DNA from: Myxococcota bacterium
GTDB taxonomy: Bacteria > Myxococcota_A > UBA796 > JAJRTE01
DNA length: 64,000 nt
Direction of reading: 5' to 3'
Assembly (NCBI GenBank): GCA_024278455.1
Contig: JAJRTE010000115.1
Coordinates: 1 to 64,000 of the forward strand
This document shows positions 45,749-55,076 of this stretch, piece by piece; the stretch's first letter is position 1; each line of letters starts with the position of its first letter. The notes below the pieces were generated by a model. It worked only from the letters and a program-made list of their open reading frames with translations. It was not told the origin of the DNA and did not search any database. A program made the translations under genes and the position numbers.

Positions 45749-45931
45749 CTACTCCCCACGGCTGCTTGCGAAGCCGTGCACAGGGTGCGTGGAGGCAAGG
45801 GGCCCCATCACGGATGGCTCCACGTACCTGACGTTGATCAGGAAGCCGCTCTTCACACCAGGGCCGGATGCCCAGTACGACGCGCCGGACACGGCGGCGC
45901 GACTTCCAAATGCCCCTTCTTGCGGGCACAC
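45749..45931 (-). CDS. Possible 60-residue upstream ORF in the DUF4388 leader
   Basis: A GTG-started frame begins about 10 nt after the predicted transcription start and ends TAG at 45749. The GGGGAG that would serve the DUF4388 TTG start lies inside its last two codons, so the two could be translationally coupled. The peptide contains INVRYVEPSVMGP, similar to VDVGYVEPRLRGP encoded in the leader of the XRE-fusion gene. It has no ribosome-binding site of its own and may be leaderless, or not translated at all. Confidence 0.3.
   Translation of the reverse strand: MCPQEGAFGSRAAVSGASYWASGPGVKSGFLINVRYVEPSVMGPLASTHPVHGFASSRGE
45800..45839 (-). promoter_or_regulatory. Leader block shared with the XRE-fusion gene (copy B)
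   Basis: Ungapped match to 13741-13780 at 24 of 40 positions. It lies about 60 nt before the DUF4388 start and roughly 100-140 nt after the predicted transcription start. Several differences fall at third codon positions of the YVEP frame, which hints that the peptide rather than the RNA may be conserved. Confidence 0.35.
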
Positions 45932-45947
45932 ACGTATGGATTATGCC

Positions 45948-45976
45948 ATTATAGCGACTGGCATCCAGGATGTCCA
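45948..45976 (-). promoter_or_regulatory. Strong sigma-70-type promoter for the DUF4388 gene
   Basis: On the minus strand: TGGACA, 17-nt spacer, TATAAT. This is the best promoter match in the window. The predicted start near 45941 gives a leader of about 200 nt. Confidence 0.7.
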
Positions 45977-46125
45977 TGTTCTTTGGGGTTGCGAGTCCAG
46001 GCGTGCATTCCAGGCTATCCGGTTGGAATGTCAGGCGAAATGACCGCCCAGGAGCTGGCGGAGACGCCCGGCGGGGGCGAACGTCCCCGCTGCGGTCCCC
46101 GCCGGTGAACGGCAGGGACGCCCCG

Positions 46126-46809
46126 CTACTCACTTTGCGGCAGCGTGGCGGCTCGAGCCGGCGTGAACTCCAGCCATTCGGGCGTGGAAACCTCCAGGTA
46201 GGACCGCGACCCCGACCGCCAGGGTGGCCGGGGCTGATGGAGTCCAAGCAGGGACCGGTTTCCACCCGAGATGAAGAACGTGGCGGGATAGCAACGCACC
46301 GGCGGAACCGAGGCACGGTACCCGGACGGCGCAACGAATTCCGCCACCGGCGAAGGGGCCGGCTCGAGTCCCGCCACCGTCGCCGGGGCTCCGGGCAGGA
46401 CCCCGACGTCGCCGGCAGCCGGCCCGGACGCTCGATGGGACGGTCCCAACTCCGGCACCAGGAACAGAACGAACCAGCTCGCGGCGGCCCCGACCAGGAC
46501 CCCGGACACCCAACTGAGCGGCGAGGAGCGCGGGCGCGTCCCCTCGTGCATGCCGCCACCCCCCTCCCACCCGGCGCACGACAGCCGTCGGATACGCGCT
46601 TCCAGCACGCTGTCCAGCTCGACATGCATCGTCTCCAACAACCGCTCCGGCAGAGGAGGAACCGGCGGAAGCGGCAGGGTGACCTTGCTCACGATACGGG
46701 CACAACGACCGCAGGATCTCACGTGGTCCTGCACTTCCCGCTCATCGCACGCCGGCAGCCGGCCATCCAAGAGCAAGGGCAGCAGGGCTCGCACGCGACC
46801 ACAGCGCAT
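46126..46809 (-). CDS. Anti-sigma factor with N-terminal zinc-binding domain
   Basis: 227 residues. It starts 6 nt after the stop of the ECF sigma gene, with GGAG overlapping the sigma gene's last codons. The N-terminus has CDEREVQDHVRSCGRCARIV, the His-x3-Cys-x2-Cys of zf-HC2 anti-sigma domains. A single membrane helix lies at ~100-120 (LSWVSGVLVGAAASWFVLFLV). The ~100-residue C-terminal part is extracytoplasmic. It should hold the upstream sigma factor at the membrane until a signal arrives. The signal is unknown. Confidence 0.82.
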   Translation of the reverse strand: MRCGRVRALLPLLLDGRLPACDEREVQDHVRSCGRCARIVSKVTLPLPPVPPLPERLLETMHVELDSVLEARIRRLSCAGWEGGGGMHEGTRPRSSPLSWVSGVLVGAAASWFVLFLVPELGPSHRASGPAAGDVGVLPGAPATVAGLEPAPSPVAEFVAPSGYRASVPPVRCYPATFFISGGNRSLLGLHQPRPPWRSGSRSYLEVSTPEWLEFTPARAATLPQSE

Positions 46810-46815
46810 ATCTGG

Positions 46816-47403
46816 CTACTCCGATTTCATGCAGGCTTGCAGCTTGTCTCTCGCCCGCGACAGCCTGGACATCACCGTCCCCAGCTTGCACCCCATGACT
46901 TGCGCTATCTCGACATAGCTCAGATCGTCATAGTACTTGAGAAGCAGGATCGACCGGTGCTTCTCGGGAACGTGCTCGAGGGCGTCCATGATAGATGCGC
47001 GCGTTTCCGCGCATATTATCTCGTCCAACGGCAAAGGAGGCTCGTTGCCAGGGCGCGGGACGGCTTTCAAGATGCCACGTCGGCGCCTCTTGTCCCGGCT
47101 CATATTGTAGCACAGGTTCGTGATGACTCGAAACAGCCACGGCTTGATCTTGAACGCCGGCTCGAACAGGGCGGGCTCGAGATAGGCCTTCATGAGGGTC
47201 TCCTGGGTCGCCTCGAATGCTTCCTCCGGATCCCTCAGCATGTAGAGCGCGTGCCGAAACAGGCGATCCCGGTATTCGCGGACAAGCAACTCGAAAGCTC
47301 GCCGGCGGTTCCGCTGGGCCAGGGCCTTCATCGCCGCTTCCGGCGATTCCACGGCGCCCCCGGTTTCGAACTCTGAGACCTTCGCGGCTCGAGGCTTGCT
47401 CAT
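46816..47403 (-). CDS. ECF-type RNA polymerase sigma factor
   Basis: 195 residues from ATG 47403 (AAGGACGG upstream). Region 2 reads AFELLVREYRDRLFRHALYMLRD, with FEATQETLMKAYL and KIKPWLFRVITNLCYNMSRDK for -10 recognition. Region 4 reads VPEKHRSILLLKYYDDLSY, EIAQVMGCKLGTVMSRLSRAR, a standard HTH for the -35. It forms a sigma/anti-sigma pair with the next gene. It follows rpoZ by ~210 nt on the same strand. Confidence 0.93.
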   Translation of the reverse strand: MSKPRAAKVSEFETGGAVESPEAAMKALAQRNRRRAFELLVREYRDRLFRHALYMLRDPEEAFEATQETLMKAYLEPALFEPAFKIKPWLFRVITNLCYNMSRDKRRRRGILKAVPRPGNEPPLPLDEIICAETRASIMDALEHVPEKHRSILLLKYYDDLSYVEIAQVMGCKLGTVMSRLSRARDKLQACMKSE

Positions 47404-47613
47404 GGCAGCAACCGTCCTTTCCGCCCACGGGTGACGGGAGCCGACGCTTCCGGGGCATCGAGGCGACCACACCTGTCCCCGGTCGTCGTCTCGGCGTTTC
47501 CGACCTGGCATCCTGATTGACGAAACGAAGGCCGGCCCTATTCTATTTCGGCGAGCAGCTTGGCAGGTGACGACAGGTGGGCACGGCGAACGTCACGGAC
47601 GGGCAGGCCCCCC

Positions 47614-48000
47614 TCAGCCGTCGAATGCATCCGGGAATTCGGCGCGAAACTTCTCGAGTTCGGCGTCGTCGAGTTCCTCGGCACCGTCGTTGGGATCCAA
47701 AGGGAGCACGGGCGAGGAGGCCGCTTCCGCCGGCTCCTGCTCTCGCCGCGACGCTGCGGCCTTCTTCGCCTCCTCGGCAGCAGCCTCGGCGGGCGTTTGC
47801 TCCGGATCGCGCTCATAGTAGGCGATCTTCCCCGCCGCGATCTCTCGAAGGGCCGTGACGACTTCCTTGTTATCGACCGCTGCATCCAGTTGTGGCCTGG
47901 CGCCCCTCATGAGCTGCTTGGTACGTGCCGCAGTGATAAGGACCAGGGAAAAGCGGTTCTCGACATTCCTCAGACAATCTTCGACTGTTATCCGCGCCAT
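47614..48000 (-). CDS. rpoZ: RNA polymerase omega subunit
   Basis: 128 residues from ATG 48000 (GTGGAGCATGA upstream). The conserved start [10 protein letters not shown], then [20 protein letters not shown] and [15 protein letters not shown], are diagnostic of omega. Omega helps assemble RNA polymerase and is part of the ppGpp site in proteobacteria. After ~residue 65 there is a long Ala/Glu/Asp-rich tail, longer than in E. coli omega. It is divergent from groES and heads the leftward run rpoZ, sigma, anti-sigma. Confidence 0.95.
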   Translation of the reverse strand: MARITVEDCLRNVENRFSLVLITAARTKQLMRGARPQLDAAVDNKEVVTALREIAAGKIAYYERDPEQTPAEAAAEEAKKAAASRREQEPAEAASSPVLPLDPNDGAEELDDAELEKFRAEFPDAFDG

Positions 48001-48051
48001 TCATGCTCCACGAAACGCCGGGAGTTCATTCTCACGATCGCAAACGAATGA

Positions 48052-48079
48052 AGTGTATTCATCGACGCCAAATTGTCAA
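48052..48079 (-). promoter_or_regulatory. Sigma-70-type promoter for rpoZ
   Basis: On the minus strand: consensus TTGACA, 16-nt spacer, TACACT. Predicted start near 48045, leader about 45 nt. Confidence 0.6.
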
Positions 48080-48086
48080 GACAATT
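48071..48086. promoter_or_regulatory. Palindrome overlapping the rpoZ -35
   Basis: AATTGT CAAG ACAATT is a perfect 6-bp inverted repeat that covers the -35 element of the rpoZ promoter. It is a plausible operator for a dimeric repressor, or simply a by-product of the -35 sequence. Confidence 0.35.
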
Positions 48087-48147
48087 GACGCCCCGAAACC
48101 TCGTCATGGCAATGAGGCCTGGAGCAAAAAAAGTGGAGGAGGGGGGG

Positions 48148-48175
48148 TTGACTTTGACTTGGCCGAACCTACACT
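48148..48175 (+). promoter_or_regulatory. Sigma-70-type promoter for groESL
   Basis: TTGACT, 16-nt spacer, TACACT. It mirrors the rpoZ promoter in spacer and -10. Predicted start near 48182, leader about 155 nt. I find no good sigma-32 box. Confidence 0.5.
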
Positions 48176-48274
48176 TGATTCGCTTGAACGAAGCCCTGAC
48201 TGCGGCTGGGGGCGAGTTGCACTCTGCATCGCCCCGGTGAGGCAGACAGCGAGGGCGAATCCCTTATCAACGAC

Positions 48275-48307
48275 AGTCTCATGGCACACGCTCGCTGTGC
48301 CAAGACT
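48275..48307 (+). promoter_or_regulatory. Inverted repeat in groES leader
   Basis: AGTCT-ca-TGGCACA, 7-nt loop, TGTGCCA-AGACT. The arms are 12 bp with a 2-nt bulge, ending 18 nt before the groES ribosome-binding site. It is not the CIRCE consensus (TTAGCACTC-N9-GAGTGCTAA), though the GCAC/GTGC core is similar. It could be a repressor operator or a leader hairpin affecting translation. Confidence 0.5.
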
Positions 48308-48337
48308 GGCCATTCACGTAGCACAAGGAGGTTGTCC

Positions 48338-48628
48338 ATGAAGATTCGTCCGCTTCACGATCGAGTGCTGGTAAAGCGATCCGAGGGCGAAGAGAAGACG
48401 AAGAGCGGGTTGTACATCCCCACGACGGCCAAGGAAAAGCCGGCGAAGGGCGAGGTCGTGGCCGTGGGCCCGGGGAAGCTCGACGACAAGGGCGAGCGGA
48501 CACCGCTCCAAGTCGAGGTGGGAGACACGGTGCTCTTCGGCAAGTATGCCGGAACGGACATCAAGGTGGACGGTGTGGAACACCTCATCCTCCGGGAGGA
48601 CGAAATCCTGGGGGTCGTCGAGAAGTAG
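48338..48628 (+). CDS. groES: Co-chaperonin GroES
   Basis: 96 residues from ATG 48338 (AAGGAGGTTGTCC upstream). [14 protein letters not shown], the mobile-loop region [24 protein letters not shown] and the end [13 protein letters not shown] are all standard. It caps GroEL. groEL follows after 95 nt in the same direction. Confidence 0.98.
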   Translation: MKIRPLHDRVLVKRSEGEEKTKSGLYIPTTAKEKPAKGEVVAVGPGKLDDKGERTPLQVEVGDTVLFGKYAGTDIKVDGVEHLILREDEILGVVEK

Positions 48629-48639
48629 TTCGGGGATGA

Positions 48640-50391
<1,752 letters not shown>

Positions 50392-50424
50392 CCGCCGTCC
50401 CGCTCTCCCAACAGCGCAAACGTC

Positions 50425-50463
50425 AGCCCCGGGATCGGACAGGATCCCGGGGCTATTGTTTTT
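50425..50463 (+). terminator. Intrinsic terminator after groEL
   Basis: AGCCCCGGGATC, 6-nt loop, GATCCCGGGGCT is a perfect 12-bp stem, followed by ATTGTTTTT. It ends the groESL transcript. The stem also lies downstream of the leftward TPR gene, but there is no T-run on that side. Confidence 0.92.
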
Positions 50464-50478
50464 GCGAACGCCGGGCTC

Positions 50479-51114
50479 CTATTCCTCGCGAACCGGCTCG
50501 TGGGCATCCAGGAGTCCCCGAATGCGAGGGTCCTCACGAGCAGCCTCCCACCGGGGGTCCGCCTCGACCACAGCGGCAAGATCGGGATCACGAGACAGCG
50601 CCTGCTCGAGCAGCCTCCCGGCCAGGCGGATATCGCCCCGAAGAACGGCCACCGTGGCCAGACCATGGGCCGCCCGGGGATCCTTCTCCTCGATCGCCTG
50701 GTACTGCCGGTACTTCTTCTCCGCCAGCCTGAGCTGACCCTGATCCAGGTACAGGTTCCCCATGAGCAGCAACGTGTCGGTCAACCTTGGATCCAGCCGG
50801 TACGCACTCGCCAGTTCCGCCAACGCTCGAGCAGCCTCCCCCGCCAAGTAGTACGACCATCCCAACAGGTACCGGGCCGAGGCCCGGTTCGGATCGAATC
50901 GGATGGATGTGTCGAGCAGGATGGTGCACGCCTCCGCCGGTCCGAAACGCGACAGGCACGCCTGCGCCTCTCGTTCGTATCGTCGCGCCTCGTACCGGGA
51001 CACCGGAGGCAGGGGCGTCACTGCCCCTAGCGAAGCCGGCCCGACCAGCGCGACAAGAACGATGCCCACGACCACGACCCGGCGCCGGTGGTGACGAACC
51101 TCCTTCCTGTTCAT
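50479..51114 (-). CDS. Exported TPR protein
   Basis: 211 residues from ATG 51114. A signal peptide (VVVVGIVLVALVGPASLGA) precedes TPR units at ~70-185 (ASARYLLGWSYYLAGEAARAL, TDTLLLMGNLYLDQGQLRLA, RAAHGLATVAVLRGDIRLA). It is probably a periplasmic scaffold. No partner is evident; it is divergent from the metallophosphatase-like gene. Confidence 0.78.
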   Translation of the reverse strand: MNRKEVRHHRRRVVVVGIVLVALVGPASLGAVTPLPPVSRYEARRYEREAQACLSRFGPAEACTILLDTSIRFDPNRASARYLLGWSYYLAGEAARALAELASAYRLDPRLTDTLLLMGNLYLDQGQLRLAEKKYRQYQAIEEKDPRAAHGLATVAVLRGDIRLAGRLLEQALSRDPDLAAVVEADPRWEAAREDPRIRGLLDAHEPVREE

Positions 51115-51396
51115 GCCCTCACTCTATCACCGGCACCTCGCCGTGTCCACTCGTGCCGGTGCCACTGGAGTCGACCGCCGTCGCCTGCCATTCGTGGCCA
51201 GCCAGGCGCATCGCGGCGAGGGAACCACCAAATGCAGCCGCTTCCGAGCACGACGGTTTACACGATTCGGTGCATCTGCCACACTGAGGAGACGCAAGAC
51301 GATTCCGACCCGCCGGCACTGAGGCCGGGATCGCCCCCGGTGACACCGAAAGGCATGCTCGGCGCCGGGAAGAGGAGCACACGAAAGAGGAGATCG

Positions 51397-52590
51397 ATGC
51401 ACTACCGGTTCGCGCTGTCCGTTGCCGTCGGCCTTTTGTTCTTCTGTACCGCAACTCGAGCCGGGGAAGAAACGCCGATCCCGCTCACCATCCTGTTCGC
51501 TGGAGATGCTGAAGGAGAGTACGCACCCTGCGGATGCCCGGGGAGCCCGATGGGCGGTTTCGCCCGGCGCGCCACGGTGCTGAGACAGGTGCGGGCCGAG
51601 GGGCAACCTGTGCTGATGCTGGACACCGGCAACGCCTTGCTCCGGGGGTCCCTGGTTCGCATCCAGCCCGACGAAACCACGAAACGCCACGCAGCGTTCA
51701 TGGCCGACCTGCTGGCAGCGGCGGGTACCCAGGCCATCGCGGTGGGACCCAGAGACCTCTGGGCGGCAACCGCAGACGGCTTGCGGAAACTCGACCGCAA
51801 GTCAGGCGTCGCCTGGCTCAGCGCCAACATCATCGGTCCCGACGGTGACCCCCTGTTTCCATCCCATGTACGCCTCCGTGCAGGGAACCTGCGCGTCGCC
51901 GTCGTCGGCTTGACGCAGCCACAACCAGCAGTGGTCGCGGGCAGCGGGGTCACATTCATGGACCCGATCGCTGCCGCCCGCGCCGTGGTGGGCAGCCTTC
52001 GCCCCGAGTCGGATCTTATTGTAGTTCTATGCAACTTGCTGTTCGAGCACCAGGAGGCACTCCGGGACATACCCGGAATCGACATCATCCTGGCAGGCAC
52101 TCCGGAGGTCGGTGTGCCGGACGTGTCGGACGACCGGGCGCCTTGTGTCGTCCGCGTGCATGGACTCGGGCGCACACTGGGCCGGGTCGATCTGCGAATC
52201 GTCCTGCGAGGCGGATCGCCCCCCGTCCGTTCGCTTCGGCTCGAGCAGCGATTCCGGCGGCTTACCGGAATCAGGGACGAACTCGAGACGCTCAAGACGG
52301 TTATTGTGGAGGAGGAGGGCCGGCTGGACGCGGAGCGCTACGAGCGGGAAGGGGCATTCCTGAGGGGCAAGCTCGAGGTTCTCGAGGGGGAGATTCGGGC
52401 GGAGGGAGCGGCGGGCAGTGTCTTTGCATACCAGGAACTGGCCCTTGTCGAGAGCGTTCCGCCCGATCCGAAGGTTCAGCGTCGTATCGAGGCCTACGAA
52501 CGGACATCGGCCGGGAGGGGGAGCGGACCACGACCCGGCGGAGTCAAGGAATCTCCCGCAGGAACCGCTCGACCTCCTCCTTCTCGATGA
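51397..52590 (+). CDS. Exported metallophosphatase/5'-nucleotidase-like protein
   Basis: 397 residues from ATG 51397 (AAAGAGGAGATCG upstream). The signal peptide is MHYRFALSVAVGLLFFCTATRA. The mature protein begins LTILFAGDAEGEYAPCGCPG, then PMGGFARRATVLRQVR, VLMLDTGNAL, AIAVGPRDLW, VAVVGLTQP and GIDIILAGTP, the order of blocks in the UshA/calcineurin-like group. The usual metal ligands are altered (GDAEGE for a DxHG-type motif, LCNLLFEHQE late). The CGCP..P.GGFARR segment is seen in periplasmic relatives tied to redox proteins. Substrate unknown. Its last 47 nt overlap the opposite TPR gene. Confidence 0.72.
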   Translation: MHYRFALSVAVGLLFFCTATRAGEETPIPLTILFAGDAEGEYAPCGCPGSPMGGFARRATVLRQVRAEGQPVLMLDTGNALLRGSLVRIQPDETTKRHAAFMADLLAAAGTQAIAVGPRDLWAATADGLRKLDRKSGVAWLSANIIGPDGDPLFPSHVRLRAGNLRVAVVGLTQPQPAVVAGSGVTFMDPIAAARAVVGSLRPESDLIVVLCNLLFEHQEALRDIPGIDIILAGTPEVGVPDVSDDRAPCVVRVHGLGRTLGRVDLRIVLRGGSPPVRSLRLEQRFRRLTGIRDELETLKTVIVEEEGRLDAERYEREGAFLRGKLEVLEGEIRAEGAAGSVFAYQELALVESVPPDPKVQRRIEAYERTSAGRGSGPRPGGVKESPAGTARPPPSR

Positions 52591-54649
52591 CGCCCATGCT
52601 CAAGTCGAGGCAGAGATTGCAGATGTGAATGCCGGAGCGTGCATAGAATGCGTCGGCTTCGAACACCGACCGGAGACAGAAGCTGCACCGGACGTCCCGC
52701 TGTACGGGAGCCCTGAGGAGGCTGCGTTCCCGCCAGATGTCCCTTACGCAGTCGGTGCAGATCATGAGCCTGCTGCCAGCGAGCATGCGTCCGACCTCGC
52801 GGTGCCCCCGGCCGCACACCGAGCAGCGGTTCAACGGTGGACTCGTGGGCCGGGGTTTTCCCCTCGACCCGGGCAGTTGCATGCGCGCACGGTCCTGCAG
52901 GTCGCTCAGGCGGATTATTTTGTGCAGACTGGCGTGCTTCTCCTTGCCGATACGTATCAGTTCTCGCACCTGCTCCCGTTCGGCCCCATGCAATTCGGCA
53001 CATTCCCGCTCCAGCAGGTCGATGGCGCGTTCATTGCCGTAGTTGACCAGGGCGACAGCGGCCGAGAGCCGAATCGGGCGTTCTGGCCGGTGGAGAGCGT
53101 CGAGCAGGAAAGCTTCCACCTCGGGCGTGCCCTTTGTGGCGAGGGCGCGGAGCAGGTATCCCTGGAACTCGCTGAACTCCGATCGAATCTGCTCGATCGC
53201 GTGCTTGTAGGCACCGATATCGTCCTTGACCTCGAGGCGAGCGAGGGCTGCGCGTTTGAGGCGTTCGTCCTCGGCCTTGAAGGCGTCCATCAGCAAGTCG
53301 TCCGGGAGGTAGCGGCTGAGCATGAGGATGGTGCGGCCGAGTTCGCGAGAGAAGTGGAGTTCAGGCTCCTGGAGTTGCCGGGTCACCTCTTCGAGCTTGG
53401 CGGTCCGGCCCAGATAGACGAGTTCTTCCCAGAACTGGAACCGGAGCGAGTCGGTCTTGACTTCCTTGAGTAGGTCCAGGAGGGTCGTGAACGCGCGCGG
53501 CCCGACTTCGCGGATCTGGGCCACGAGGACATCGATACGCCGGCGTTGCGTGCCCTTGTACCCCTGGTAGTAGAACCGACCTCCGTCGTACCCTTCGCAC
53601 CTCTCGAAAGTCTGGGTCGCCACGCGGAGCTGCTCGAGCAGCCACGCATGGTCGTTGCTGGCATGGTGGGCCTTCACCAGCTCCACGTAGGCGGGGATGT
53701 AGTCGGGGGCGACATCGATGACCCTTTCGAACACCTCACGCGCCTTCTGGGGATCCCCCTCGTCGAGATGGGTGCAACCGATGGTAAACAGGGCAAGAAC
53801 GTTGCCCGATTCGATCTCGAGCGCTTTCTGACACGCCTCTCGTGCCTTGGCGTAGTTGCCCAGCTCGAGCTGCGCGAGGCCGATCTTGGCGTATGCAAGG
53901 GCGCTGTTCGGCTCGTATTTCAGGTAGTTGCGATAGTTCTGGACGGCGAGGTTGTACTTGCCGAGCGCATAGTGGGTGAGGCCGAGGTAGTAGTGTGCCA
54001 GGGGGGCGTACCGTTCGTTGCGCGTGAGGCGCGTGAAGAACTTCCGGGCGTGCGGGAATTGCCGAGTGTGCAGGAACAGTTCGCCGAGTTCCTTCTGCAT
54101 GTTGCCGACGAAGTTCTCGAACGGCTCGAGGCGCAGGGCGGTGACGAGGTGGTAGATGGCCTTTTCGAGTAGCGGTTGCGAGCGATGGAGGCCGGTCTCC
54201 TTGGCCTCCTGGTAGTAGGCCCTGCCCAGGTTGTAGTGCGCCTGCCAGAGATCGGGAGCCAGGTCCGCGGCTCGCTCGAAACATTCCCTGGCTTTCTGGT
54301 AGTCCCCTCGCCGCTTTTCCAGGTTGCCGAGCCCGACGATGGCCAGCGCATTCCTGGAATCCAGCTCGAGCGCCCGTCGATACGCCTCACCGGCCGCTTC
54401 ATACTCTTTGCAACCATACAGGGCGTTGGCCAGCAACGTGCACGCCTCGGACGTGGCGTGCCCGCTGTCGATGGCCTCGGACACCCGTGCAATCGCTCTT
54501 TCGAACCATTCGTCCCCCTTCCCGAGGTAGTATCCCTTCTGAAAATAGACTTCGGCAAGACGCAGAGACAGAATGGGGTCGAGTCGATCCTTTTCGCGGG
54601 CGAGTTCGAGCTTCCTTATCTTCCAATCGAGCTTCTGTTCCAGGTTCAT
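52544..54649 (-). CDS. TPR/HEAT protein with two C-terminal ClpX-type zinc fingers
   Basis: 701 residues from ATG 54649. Residues ~30-320 are about eight TPR units (SEACTLLANALYGCKEYEAA, ALAIVGLGNLEKRRGDYQKA, HYYLGLTHYALGKYNLAVQN). Residues ~360-570 are HEAT-like helical repeats (LGRTILMLSRYLPDDLLMDA, PIRLSAAVALVNYGNERAID). Two CX2C...CX2C fingers follow at ~606-632 (CSVCGRGHREV...ICTDCV) and ~651-677 (CSFCLRSVFEA...ICNLCL), like the ClpX N-terminal zinc domain. ClpX-type fingers dimerise and bind adaptor or substrate proteins, so this may be an adaptor. I know no named family with this order. Confidence 0.8.
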   Translation of the reverse strand: MNLEQKLDWKIRKLELAREKDRLDPILSLRLAEVYFQKGYYLGKGDEWFERAIARVSEAIDSGHATSEACTLLANALYGCKEYEAAGEAYRRALELDSRNALAIVGLGNLEKRRGDYQKARECFERAADLAPDLWQAHYNLGRAYYQEAKETGLHRSQPLLEKAIYHLVTALRLEPFENFVGNMQKELGELFLHTRQFPHARKFFTRLTRNERYAPLAHYYLGLTHYALGKYNLAVQNYRNYLKYEPNSALAYAKIGLAQLELGNYAKAREACQKALEIESGNVLALFTIGCTHLDEGDPQKAREVFERVIDVAPDYIPAYVELVKAHHASNDHAWLLEQLRVATQTFERCEGYDGGRFYYQGYKGTQRRRIDVLVAQIREVGPRAFTTLLDLLKEVKTDSLRFQFWEELVYLGRTAKLEEVTRQLQEPELHFSRELGRTILMLSRYLPDDLLMDAFKAEDERLKRAALARLEVKDDIGAYKHAIEQIRSEFSEFQGYLLRALATKGTPEVEAFLLDALHRPERPIRLSAAVALVNYGNERAIDLLERECAELHGAEREQVRELIRIGKEKHASLHKIIRLSDLQDRARMQLPGSRGKPRPTSPPLNRCSVCGRGHREVGRMLAGSRLMICTDCVRDIWRERSLLRAPVQRDVRCSFCLRSVFEADAFYARSGIHICNLCLDLSMGVIEKEEVERFLREIP

Positions 54650-54736
54650 TGCTGCGACGAATCCTCGTTGGGGTGACTCCAGTTAGCCGCACGCGGGAGT
54701 GGCTGTCAAGAGGTTTCGCCGGATGCGCGATTCCCG

Positions 54737-54766
54737 TTGACAGCCGGATTCCGTCCCATGTACATT
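54737..54766 (+). promoter_or_regulatory. Sigma-70-type promoter for the Flp pilin genes
   Basis: TTGACA, 18-nt spacer, TACATT, about 45 nt before the first pilin start. Confidence 0.55.
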
Positions 54767-54818
54767 GCAATAGAGGGCGTGTGTGCCGTGGGTCGACAAG
54801 TCACACCAGGAGGCTGAG

Positions 54819-55061
54819 ATGCGCCGTGCGCCAGGACGAACGAGGAAGAACCTGCGGGAGCAGCGGGGCCAGACGGCAACCGAATACCTGATGGTCGTCT
54901 CGGTCATCGTCATTGCCCTGGCAGCCGTATCCTACGAGGGCTTCTTCGCCCAGGGCGGACCGATCGAACAGGGTCTCCAAGACCTGCTCGGTCAGAATCA
55001 AACGACGAGCAACAACATTCCCAACCAGGTGAGGCGGGGCTATATCAGCTCCAATCCGTGA
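54819..55061 (+). CDS. Flp-type pilin (first of a pair)
   Basis: 80 residues from ATG 54819 (CCAGGAGGCTGAG upstream). A basic N-terminus ends in Gly, followed by QTATEYLMVVSVIVIALAAV: Glu at +5 and Tyr at +6 after the Gly, the Flp prepilin peptidase motif, then one membrane helix. The mature pilin would be about 52 residues, typical of Flp/Tad. The second copy follows after 15 nt. Confidence 0.8.
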   Translation: MRRAPGRTRKNLREQRGQTATEYLMVVSVIVIALAAVSYEGFFAQGGPIEQGLQDLLGQNQTTSNNIPNQVRRGYISSNP

Positions 55062-55076
55062 TTGGCGGGAGGAACC

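Larger units (their letters stand above)
45743..46125. other. Leader and promoter region of the DUF4388 gene
   Basis: 383 bases without a confident protein gene. From right to left it holds the promoter at 45948-45976, a 60-codon upstream ORF (45749-45931), the shared leader block at 45800-45839 and the GGGGAG ribosome-binding site. Nothing was found between 45977 and 46125. Confidence 0.6.
48001..48337. other. Divergent rpoZ/groES regulatory region
   Basis: 337 bases without a protein gene. It contains a leftward promoter (48052-48079) with an overlapping palindrome, a rightward promoter (48148-48175), and a hairpin-forming inverted repeat (48275-48307) in the groES leader. Confidence 0.7.

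Noticed and set aside
48282-48302. CIRCE element for HrcA
   Set aside because: The arms are TGGCACA/TGTGCCA with a 7-nt spacer, not TTAGCACTC-N9-GAGTGCTAA, so I kept it only as an unassigned inverted repeat.
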